Of a stretch of DNA of 5,399 nt, positions 1 through 4,910 are shown piece after piece. The notes beneath the pieces were generated by a model, which saw only the letters and a list, made by a program, of their open reading frames with translations, had not been told where the DNA came from and made no database searches. Origin of the DNA: Kuafuiihalomonas phototrophica (GTDB lineage Bacteria > Myxococcota > Kuafuiibacteriia > Kuafuiibacteriales > Kuafuiibacteriaceae); contig DAPKRQ010000297.1 in the NCBI GenBank assembly GCA_031800475.1, forward strand, positions 1 to 5,399, read 5' to 3'. The translations under genes and the position numbers were made by a program. The stretch's first letter is position 1, and each line of letters begins with the position of its first letter.

Positions 1-532
1 GGCAGGCAAGAGCGTCGACATGGTGTGGCTCGCGAAGCAGGGCGTGGAGGTGGTGGGGGTCGAGCTCGTGCCCGAGGCGGTGGAAGCGTTTTTTTGGGAG
101 CAATCGCTTTCGAGTCGCGTCCGGTCCGACGGACCCCTCGAGATCCATGCGGCCGAGGAGCTGCCGATCACGCTGATCCGCGGCGATCTCTTCGACCTGA
201 AGCCGACCCACGTGTCCGGCGTGAGCTGGGTGTATGATCGGGCATCCCTGGTGGCCCTGCCGGCGGACATGCGGGCCCGCTACGGCGCACACCTGCAGGC
301 GCTGACGGCCCCCGGCACCGAAATGCTGCTCCTGACCTTCGAATACGATCCGGAGCGCATGGAGGGTCCCCCGTTCGCGGTCCTCCCGGAAGAAGTCGAA
401 AGGGTGCTTCCGCAATGGCACTTCGAGACCCTGCAACTGCAGGACCTGCCGGTACCGGACCATCTTTTGGCCGGCGGGCTCGAGCAGTGGCAGCAGCGGA
501 TCAGCCGCGGTGTACGCCGGTCGGCGCCGTGA
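1..532 (+). CDS. tpm: Thiopurine S-methyltransferase family protein, 5'-truncated by window edge
   Basis: The frame is open from base 2 to a TGA at 530-532 and gives 176 visible residues. Bacterial TPMT proteins are about 218 residues, so roughly 40 N-terminal residues lie outside the window. The ATG at 20-22 sits inside the conserved SAM-binding motif and is not the start. Seen in order (visible numbering): AGKSVDM at 1-7, matching the family CGKSxDM motif I with Ala in place of the usual Cys; WLAKQG then VVGVEL at 17-22; the acidic GDLFDL at 61-66; YDRASLVALP at 78-87, a TPMT hallmark; and EYDPERMEGPPF at 114-125. Family members transfer methyl from SAM to thiols, and in bacteria also to selenium and tellurium compounds, giving volatile products and metalloid tolerance. 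The protein is expected to be cytoplasmic. The last 30 residues diverge from what I recall of characterised members. The stop is 2 bases from the stop of the convergent HNH-like gene. A run of seven T occurs at 89-95. The family call is secure; substrate is unknown. Confidence 0.9.
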   Translation, partial: AGKSVDMVWLAKQGVEVVGVELVPEAVEAFFWEQSLSSRVRSDGPLEIHAAEELPITLIRGDLFDLKPTHVSGVSWVYDRASLVALPADMRARYGAHLQALTAPGTEMLLLTFEYDPERMEGPPFAVLPEEVERVLPQWHFETLQLQDLPVPDHLLAGGLEQWQQRISRGVRRSAP

Positions 533-534
533 AT

Positions 535-834
535 TCAGCGACGGGGAGGCCGGTGCTTGCCCACGTAGCTCGGCGGCATCTTGCGCACCCATTTCACGAA
601 GCGCGCCACTTCGTCGTGGGCCAGCAGACGTTCCGGGCTCGAGTAGTGGAGCGCAAGTTCCCTTTCGCTGAACAGGGAGTGGAGCTTGGTGTGACAGATG
701 CGGTGGATCCAGTCCGCTCGGGACCCGCCCTGGCTGCGGGGAATCCAGTGATGACGGTCCGAGCTGTCCGGCGGCATCGGTCGGCCGCACAAGGGGCAAG
801 GACCGAGCGATTCGTCCTCCTCCGGTCTCGACAC
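535..834 (-). CDS. Small HNH-like zinc-binding protein (putative HNH nuclease fold)
   Basis: A 99-residue protein starts at GTG (834-832) and stops at TGA (537-535). It has a CPLC zinc-ribbon pair (C13, C16), then a His-His pair (H28, H29) followed by IPRSQGG, then HRICHTKLH (H44, C47, H48, H52). This order of CxxC, HH...GG and CH..H is that of compact HNH/McrA-type beta-beta-alpha metal proteins. The usual Asn of the HNH triad is not evident, so catalytic activity is uncertain. The C-terminal half (ERELALHYSSPERLLAH, then VARFVKWVRKMPP) resembles small proteobacterial proteins annotated as HNH endonucleases. The GTG is preferred over the ATG at residue 20, because the later start would remove the CPLC pair. 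No good Shine-Dalgarno precedes it; a 30-bp inverted repeat lies 20 bases upstream. The gene is convergent with the methyltransferase and divergent from the SRPBCC gene. I infer a nucleic-acid-binding or nuclease role. No partner methylase or immunity gene is adjacent. Confidence 0.82.
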   Translation of the reverse strand: MSRPEEDESLGPCPLCGRPMPPDSSDRHHWIPRSQGGSRADWIHRICHTKLHSLFSERELALHYSSPERLLAHDEVARFVKWVRKMPPSYVGKHRPPRR

Positions 835-854
835 GGTGCCGAGCCTACCCGCAA

Positions 855-884
855 GCTCACCGGGGTTGACCAGCCCCGGTGAGC
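855..884. repeat. Perfect 11-bp inverted repeat, possible operator or 5'-UTR hairpin
   Basis: The arms GCTCACCGGGG (855-865) and CCCCGGTGAGC (874-884) are exact reverse complements around an 8-base spacer, TTGACCAG. The element lies in the divergent spacer, ending 20 bases before the GTG start of the HNH-like gene and about 130 bases before the SRPBCC start. Neither strand has a T-run after it, so a classical intrinsic terminator is unlikely. In plus-sense RNA the stem could extend by a U-G and a U-A pair to a GACC tetraloop. It may be a dimeric regulator's operator or a structured leader of the HNH-like mRNA; the sequence alone cannot choose. Confidence 0.6.
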
Positions 885-978
885 GCGCAGTCTCGAACGG
901 GAAGGTCTGCCCCGGTTGGCTCCGGGTGCAACCCAGCCCGACGCCGGTACGAGGCAGCCGCGTCGTCCTGGAAGGCGC

Positions 979-1007
979 TTCAAAATGCGGTGCGTCCGTT
1001 CTAAGAC
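979..1007 (+). promoter_or_regulatory. Weak candidate sigma70-type promoter for the SRPBCC gene
   Basis: TTCAAA at 979-984 (4 of 6 to TTGACA) and TAAGAC at 1002-1007 (3 of 6 to TATAAT) are separated by 17 bases. The -10-like box ends 6 bases before the ATG at 1014, which would put the transcription start at or near the A of the start codon, giving a leaderless message. This fits the lack of any Shine-Dalgarno before that ATG. The matches are poor and such boxes arise by chance, so this is only a suggestion. Confidence 0.25.
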
Positions 1008-1013
1008 CGGTGC

Positions 1014-1490
1014 ATGGCCACCCACGCCGAAAAGACCTGGGACCTTCCGTTTTCGCCCGAGAAGGTCATCGATGCGATCCGAAACCCAGCCCTGATCGAG
1101 CGCGCCGAAAAGCGTCGGGATGCGCTGGACGTGAAGGTCGAGGACAAAGACCGGTCCGACGAGCGCCACCGGTACACGATCCACACGAAAGCCCACGCCG
1201 TCACGGTGACCGGGATCGATCGCAACAAGACCGAGCAGCACCGCACCGAGGTCGAAATGGACCTGCAGCGAAAGCGCGGCACCTGGGAGTGGTTCGGCAG
1301 CCACAAAAACGTGACGGTGAAAGGGGCCTACCTGACCGAACCCACCCAAAACGGCTGCAAGCTCACCCTGACCGTCGACATCGACGTTCGCATCTTCGGA
1401 GTGGGCGGGATGGTCGAAAAGAAGGTGCGCGCCGGCTTCGAGGATGCATGGCCAGGCTACGTGGATCTCGTTCGGGAATACGCAAGTTGA
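1014..1490 (+). CDS. SRPBCC (START-like, helix-grip) family protein, possibly DUF2505-like
   Basis: A 158-residue protein starts at ATG 1014 and stops at TGA 1488-1490. The pattern is that of a small helix-grip protein. There is an N-terminal strand (KTWDLPFSPEKV, 7-18) leading into a short helix with NPALIER (24-30). Alternating beta-strands run through about 52-125 (RYTIHTKAHAV, then VEMDLQRKRGTWEWFG, then CKLTLTVDIDVRIFGV). The C-terminal amphipathic helix covers about 132-157 (MVEKKVRAGFEDAWPGYVDL) and would close the ligand pocket. Proteins of this fold bind lipids, polyketides or other hydrophobic molecules; no catalytic residues can be assigned. There is no signal peptide or membrane segment, so a cytoplasmic location is expected. 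The glycine turn and acidic start of the last helix (GVGGMVEK) resemble DUF2505, but I cannot confirm that family by search. The gene stands alone, divergent from the HNH-like gene and convergent with the ABC-F gene. Its start lacks a Shine-Dalgarno. Confidence 0.82.
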   Translation: MATHAEKTWDLPFSPEKVIDAIRNPALIERAEKRRDALDVKVEDKDRSDERHRYTIHTKAHAVTVTGIDRNKTEQHRTEVEMDLQRKRGTWEWFGSHKNVTVKGAYLTEPTQNGCKLTLTVDIDVRIFGVGGMVEKKVRAGFEDAWPGYVDLVREYAS

Positions 1491-1526
1491 CCGGACGGTT
1501 GTCGAAACCAGCGGACGGTCCGGTCA
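1488..1526 (+). terminator. Stem-loop spanning the SRPBCC stop codon, possible terminator
   Basis: TGACCGGAC (1488-1496, including the stop codon) pairs perfectly with GTCCGGTCA (1518-1526). An inner GGTT/AACC pair (1497-1500 with 1506-1509) lies inside the loop. The position at the 3' end of the gene suits a terminator or a 3'-end stabilising hairpin. No U-run follows (next bases CCCACTC), so intrinsic termination is unproven. An 8-base direct repeat, CGGACGGT, occurs at 1492-1499 and 1512-1519. Confidence 0.35.
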
Positions 1527-1834
1527 CCCACTCAACGGCGGCGTCGTTTTCGCTGGATCAGTGATCCCAATCCGACGGAGCGGAGGGCTTCGGCGGCAGG
1601 GTCTTCGATCAGGGCGGTTGGGTTTCCGTCCCGAGCCGCCGCACGGTGCACGGGTGCGCACTCGAAGTGACGCCCCCGTCGCCGTGCCCGACGATGCTGC
1701 AATCGGCTGAGCGCAACCGAGGGCCGGACCCGAGACAGCCGGTACATGCTTTCCGTGTACCGATGCAGAGCCGGACCGTCATTCGATTGTCGCCAAACGG
1801 CCATCCGCGAAAGAATCTCTCCTTAACGTAAAGG
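1491..1834. other. 344-bp convergent intergenic region without a convincing gene
   Basis: This stretch separates the 3' ends of the SRPBCC and ABC-F genes. Both strands carry open frames (for example 1804-1532 on minus), but their products are Arg-rich and low in recognisable motifs, with weaker third-position GC than the real genes. It holds the stem-loop at 1488-1526, an odd palindrome GGATCAGTGATCC at 1555-1567, a 5-bp stem CGCAC/GTGCG at 1640-1658 and a 7-bp hairpin at 1740-1762. On the minus strand an AAGGAG (1824-1819) lies 14 bases before an ATG at 1804, too far for a good ribosome site. The last 50 bases are visibly more AT-rich. No tRNA or known RNA is recognised. Confidence 0.6.
1740..1762. 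repeat. 7-bp-stem hairpin in the convergent gap
   Basis: CGGTACA (1740-1746) is the reverse complement of TGTACCG (1756-1762) around a 9-base loop, TGCTTTCCG. It lies about 75 bases beyond the ABC-F stop on the minus strand. It could serve as a 3'-end structure for that transcript, but no T-run follows on either strand. It may equally be chance. Confidence 0.35.
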
Positions 1835-3811
1835 TCAAGAAAGAGGGGGTGCGGCGGAGTCCGCGGCCGCCACTTCCGACTCGGCCTCGCCCCAGGCTTC
1901 GACCGCGGCGTCGAGCTCCGCCTTCACCTTTTCGTACGCTCGGGCGGTTTTCCGAGAAGCGTCCGGATCGGCATGCAGGGCCGGGTCGGCGAGGGCGGTC
2001 TCCAGGTCCGCCTTTTTCGCCTCCAGGCTGGCCACCCGGGCCTCGGCCTCTTCGACCCGGCGCCGAGCTCGACGAACCCGAGCCTCCCGTTCCTTGACCC
2101 GGGCTCGGGCCGCCTTGCGGGCCTCTTTCGTCTCCCCATCCGCCGGCGCGACGGCTTTCGCGCCGGGTTTCGCCCCGTCCTCGAACAGACTGCGTCGTGC
2201 TTCTTTCAAGTGGAACAGATAGTCATCGAAGCTGCCCGGGTGATCGTACAGCTCGTCGGGCCGTACGTCCCAGATCACGTTGGCCAGGCGACGAATGAAG
2301 TCGAGGCTGTGGCTGACGAAGACCAAGGTCCCGTCGAAAGACGCCAAGGATTCGGTGAGCGCGTCCGCCGATTCGGTGTCCAGGTGGTTCGTGGGCTCGT
2401 CCAGCAGCAGCAGGTTCCCCGGTCGAATCAGGATTCGGGCCAGGGCAACCCGGGAGCGCTCTCCGCCGGAGAGGACGTCCACCGGCTTGTCCACATCGTC
2501 CCCTCGAAACAGGAAGGCCCCGCACATCGACCGGACCTGGGTGTGGGACGCCTCCGGATTGGCGGCGGCCACTGCCTCGAGCACCGACCCATGGCCTCCC
2601 AGAGTCTCGGACTGGTGTTGGGCGAAGTAGCGGGGCTCCACCTGGGCGCCGAGCCGCACCCGCCCGGCGCGTGGGCTCAACTCCTGGGCCATCAGCTTCA
2701 ACAGCGTCGACTTTCCAGCGCCATTTCGGCCCAAAAGCGCGATGCGGCTCCCGCGGCGCACTTCGGCGCTCAGACCGCGAAACAAGCTTCGCTCCCCGTA
2801 GCCGAACTCCAGATTCTCCAAAGCCAGGACCCGATCCCCGGCCCGCTTCGCAGACGGCAGGCGCACGTGGATCGAGGGGCGATGGCGGGGGACCTCTTCG
2901 AGACCTTCGGTCATCTTCTCGATCAACTTGTTTTTGCTCTGGGCTTGCCGGGCCTTGCTCGCCTTGGCTTTGAACCGGGTGACGAAGGCCTCGAGCTCCT
3001 TCTTCTTTTTTTCGTATTTGGCGGCCCGGGCCTCCAGATGCGCCAGATCCTGTTCCCGCTGGGCCAGATACGCGTCGTAGTCGCCTCGGAAGGTCCGAAG
3101 CCCCTCGAGCTCGAGGCTCGCCACACGCCGAACGTGCCGGTTCAAGAACAGTCGGTCGTGGCAGGTCAGCACCAGACACTGGCGGGACCGTTCGAGGAAT
3201 TCGCTCAGCCATTCGATGGTCGGTACGTCCAAGTGGTTGGTGGGCTCGTCCAGAATCAGGATGTCGTTTTGCTGGTAGAGCAGCCGACCGAGTTCCGCCC
3301 GCATTCGCCAGCCCCCGCTGAATGCGGTGAGCGGGCGTCCGAAGTCGCTCGAAGCGAAACCGAGGCCCTCCAAGATCCGTTCGGCCCGATGGCGGCCGAA
3401 GCGTCGATCCATTTCCGCGGCGGTCTCGTGCAGTTCGGACAGCCGCGTGGCCCACTCCATCTGGGTGTCGGGATCGGGGCAGGCGGACAGCTCCCCTTCG
3501 GCCTCGGTGATCCGAGCCTCCACCTCCGCCCTTCCGGGGGCCGAGCGCAAGAGGCTGTCCACCAAGGAGGCATCCGCCACGTCGCCGTGCTCCTGCGCCA
3601 GGTACCCGACCCGAACGCCTCGCGCTCGCACGACCCGACCTCCATCGGGCGCCTGCAGGCCGGCCAAGATCCGCAGCAGGGTGGATTTGCCGGCGCCGTT
3701 GGGCCCCACCACGCCGATCCGGTCTTGCGGCTCGAGGGCCAGGTCCGCCTCTTCGAGCAAGACCTTCGGCCCGAAGCGGATGCTGATTTTCTCGGCGCTC
3801 AGGATCGACAC
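1835..3811 (-). CDS. ABC-F family ATPase (YheS/Uup-like duplicated ATPase protein)
   Basis: A 658-residue soluble protein with two ATP-binding cassettes and no membrane domain, the ABC-F layout. Domain 1 has Walker A GPNGAGKST (36-44), signature SGGWRM (165-170), Walker B LILDEP (185-190) then TNHLD, and switch His218 in TCHDR. The charged linker at about 245-310 includes YEKKKKELEAF and RFKAKASKARQAQSKNK, the P-site tRNA interaction region in this family. Domain 2 has Walker A GRNGAGKST (361-369), signature LSGGERSR (447-454), Walker B LLLLDEP (467-473) and His501 in SHS. A Lys/Arg/Glu/Ala-rich C-terminal arm (about 558-645) is predicted coiled coil, as in longer ABC-F members. The linker and SGGWRM recall E. 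coli YheS. Members bind the ribosomal E site and modulate translation, and some protect against antibiotics; resistance cannot be claimed here. The start is GTG 3811-3809, where the protein aligns from its first strand. A weak GAGAG lies 6 bases upstream. It follows the Nudix stop by 16 bases, so co-transcription is likely. Confidence 0.96.
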   Translation of the reverse strand: MSILSAEKISIRFGPKVLLEEADLALEPQDRIGVVGPNGAGKSTLLRILAGLQAPDGGRVVRARGVRVGYLAQEHGDVADASLVDSLLRSAPGRAEVEARITEAEGELSACPDPDTQMEWATRLSELHETAAEMDRRFGRHRAERILEGLGFASSDFGRPLTAFSGGWRMRAELGRLLYQQNDILILDEPTNHLDVPTIEWLSEFLERSRQCLVLTCHDRLFLNRHVRRVASLELEGLRTFRGDYDAYLAQREQDLAHLEARAAKYEKKKKELEAFVTRFKAKASKARQAQSKNKLIEKMTEGLEEVPRHRPSIHVRLPSAKRAGDRVLALENLEFGYGERSLFRGLSAEVRRGSRIALLGRNGAGKSTLLKLMAQELSPRAGRVRLGAQVEPRYFAQHQSETLGGHGSVLEAVAAANPEASHTQVRSMCGAFLFRGDDVDKPVDVLSGGERSRVALARILIRPGNLLLLDEPTNHLDTESADALTESLASFDGTLVFVSHSLDFIRRLANVIWDVRPDELYDHPGSFDDYLFHLKEARRSLFEDGAKPGAKAVAPADGETKEARKAARARVKEREARVRRARRRVEEAEARVASLEAKKADLETALADPALHADPDASRKTARAYEKVKAELDAAVEAWGEAESEVAAADSAAPPLS

Positions 3812-3827
3812 GGCGGACTCTCGGATG

Positions 3828-4415
3828 TCAGGGACGCAGCGCCCGCAGCATCTCGTCCAGCATGCGAAGGGTCAGGCCCCAGATCGGCCGCCCGTCGAAA
3901 TCGTAGCAGGGAACCTGGTGCTCCTGGCCACCGAAGCGGACCTCCAGGGTACTCAGCCGATCGGGCTCGCAGAAAAAAGACAGCGGGATCCATACGGTCT
4001 CCTGCACTTCCCGCGCGTTCGGGTGGGTGCGGGTACTTTCCGGGACCTCGAACACGAAGGGATGGATCACCAAAGGCGGCCGGCGAGAGCGGAGTGGGGC
4101 CCGCTGGGGCGTGAGGGGTGTGACGAGCCGCGCTCCGTCCAGGTGCACGTTCACCTCTTCCCGGGTTTCGCGGATGGCGGTCTGCAGCAGGTTCCGGTCC
4201 TGGGGTTCCCGGCTGCCGCCCGGGAATGCCATGTGTCCGGACCAGGGATCGCTCGGGTGGTCGGCCCGCTTGATGAAGAGCAGGCGAACGTCTGGGGCCG
4301 GGCGCAGGCACAGGGCCACGGCCGCGTGTCGGGTGCGAGATTCGGACTCCAGGGCCTTCGGACGGTAATCCGACAGCCGAGTCACCACGGTCTGAAGGGT
4401 CCACAGCTCCGTCAT
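3828..4415 (-). CDS. Nudix hydrolase, CoA pyrophosphatase (NudL-like) type
   Basis: A 195-residue protein starts at ATG 4415-4413 and stops at TGA 3830-3828. Residues 45-67 contain LLFIKRADHPSDPWSGHMAFPGG, here given in parts: LLFIKR, then DPWSGHMAFPGG. This is the extended motif that precedes the Nudix box in the CoA-hydrolase group. The Nudix helix follows with TAIRETREE (79-87), supplying the Mg2+-binding glutamates E83, E86 and E87. Family enzymes cleave CoA or related nucleoside diphosphate derivatives to 3',5'-ADP and phosphopantetheine; the exact substrate is inferred. The Gly expected after REXXEEX is Asn89. Another ATG at 4451-4449 would add 12 residues and overlap the opposite gene's start codon. 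I prefer 4415 because homologues begin close to the (M)xxLW sequence. Neither start has a clear Shine-Dalgarno. The reading frame stays open further upstream, but only antisense to the DUF4265 gene. The gene precedes ABC-F by 16 bases and is probably its operon partner. Confidence 0.92.
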   Translation of the reverse strand: MTELWTLQTVVTRLSDYRPKALESESRTRHAAVALCLRPAPDVRLLFIKRADHPSDPWSGHMAFPGGSREPQDRNLLQTAIRETREEVNVHLDGARLVTPLTPQRAPLRSRRPPLVIHPFVFEVPESTRTHPNAREVQETVWIPLSFFCEPDRLSTLEVRFGGQEHQVPCYDFDGRPIWGLTLRMLDEMLRALRP

Positions 4416-4443
4416 TGCTTCGTCAGATCCGGCCCTCGATGAT
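4415..4443 (+). promoter_or_regulatory. Weak candidate promoter for the DUF4265 gene
   Basis: TTGCTT at 4415-4420 (3 of 6 to TTGACA) and GATGAT at 4438-4443 (4 of 6 to TATAAT) are 17 bases apart. The -10-like box ends 6 bases before the ATG at 4450, the same geometry as the candidate before the SRPBCC gene. It would give a leaderless message, in keeping with the absence of a Shine-Dalgarno. The start of the divergent Nudix gene lies in the -35-like box. Consensus matches are poor. Confidence 0.25.
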
Positions 4444-4449
4444 TCAGTC

Positions 4450-4887
4450 ATGTCCGACGAACGAGTGAAAGTCCGTTTCACCGATCCGGAGGGCGACACC
4501 GAAACGCTCTGGGGCGAACCCCAGGGAGCCGACCGGGTGCGTCTGCTCCATGCGCCGTTCCTCGTGCATGGGGTGTCTCGGAAAGACGTGGTGCAGGTCG
4601 AGCCGGAGTCCGGCGGATGGCGGTTCGAGCGGGTCGTCGAAAAGTCGGGCCACCGAAGCCTCCGCCTGTTGCTGCCTCCACAGCGAGACCCGGGGCCTTG
4701 GGTGCAAGAGATTTTGCGCCGGGGGGGACGGTGCGAGGGTGCGTTCGGGCGCATCGTGGCGGTGGACGTGCCGCCCGAGGCCGACTTTTGGTCCCTCTGT
4801 CGATGGATCGCGACCTCGGGGGTCGAGTGGGAGCTGGTCGATCCCACCCACGAGGCGTTGTACGGGGAACCTGCGTCCCCGATCTGA
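4450..4887 (+). CDS. DUF4265 domain-containing protein
   Basis: A 145-residue protein starts at ATG 4450 and stops at TGA 4885-4887. It shows the DUF4265 pattern: an N-terminal strand VKVRF (6-10); ETLWGEP (18-24); then HAPFLVHGVSRKDVV (34-48), corresponding to the family's N-x-PF...GVS..D-V-V core. Next come SGHRSLRL (66-73), corresponding to SGH-x-T-x-R, and a C-terminal part with WELVDPTHEALYG (127-139). Function is unknown. The core looks like an all-beta first half followed by an alpha/beta half (GPWVQEILRRGG, then VAVDVPPEADFWSLCRWI). No signal peptide or membrane segment is seen. The first possible start is the ATG, since no upstream in-frame start is seen in the 34-base gap to the Nudix start. 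The gene is divergent from Nudix/ABC-F and convergent with the propeller gene, so it is probably a single-gene transcript. Family call moderately strong, from motif memory only. Confidence 0.83.
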   Translation: MSDERVKVRFTDPEGDTETLWGEPQGADRVRLLHAPFLVHGVSRKDVVQVEPESGGWRFERVVEKSGHRSLRLLLPPQRDPGPWVQEILRRGGRCEGAFGRIVAVDVPPEADFWSLCRWIATSGVEWELVDPTHEALYGEPASPI

Positions 4888-4891
4888 GCAC

Positions 4892-4909
4892 CGAACCCTG
4901 CGCGGGTCG
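4892..4909. terminator. Small hairpin between two convergent stop codons
   Basis: The 23-base gap between the DUF4265 stop and the stop of the convergent gene contains ACCC (4895-4898) and GGGT (4904-4907) around a TGCGC loop. An outer CG/CG pair sits across one bulged A. This gives about 6 pairs. It could act in both directions, but it is short and has no T-run on either side, so termination activity is doubtful. Confidence 0.22.
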
Positions 4910-4910
4910 C

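Noticed and set aside
89..95. Seven-T run in the methyltransferase as a programmed frameshift or slippage site.
   Set aside because: The codon phase (GCG TTT TTT TGG) does not match the X-XXY-YYZ pattern, and the 0 frame continues with conserved family motifs on both sides.
121..1161. Recurring short words such as CCGGTCCGACG at 121-131 and 1151-1161, with related CGGACCG/CGGACGGT words elsewhere.
   Set aside because: Both 11-mers lie within coding sequence in a GC-rich genome where such words recur by chance. Spacing is irregular and no array is formed.
594..1349. A 251-codon minus-strand open frame crossing the HNH-like gene, the divergent spacer and the SRPBCC gene.
   Set aside because: It overlaps two better-supported genes in other frames or strands, runs through the inverted repeat, and encodes a motif-free Arg/Pro-rich product.
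836..1564. A 242-codon plus-strand open frame overlapping the SRPBCC gene.
   Set aside because: The SRPBCC frame has coherent strand/helix structure and family resemblance. This frame is Arg/Pro-rich and looks like an out-of-frame reading of it.
1835..3811. ABC-F gene as a specific antibiotic-resistance determinant.
   Set aside because: The sequence most resembles housekeeping YheS/Uup-type members, and no leader peptide or attenuator typical of inducible resistance genes is visible upstream.
1973..4114. A 713-codon plus-strand open frame, longer than any real gene in the window.
   Set aside because: It is wholly antisense to the ABC-F and Nudix genes, whose motifs are unmistakable. Long antisense frames are expected in GC-rich coding DNA, and its product has no recognisable domain.
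4416..4847. N-terminal extension of the Nudix frame to a start at 4847.
   Set aside because: The extension is antisense to the DUF4265 gene, is Arg/Ser/Thr/Pro-rich, and would make the protein far longer than its family.
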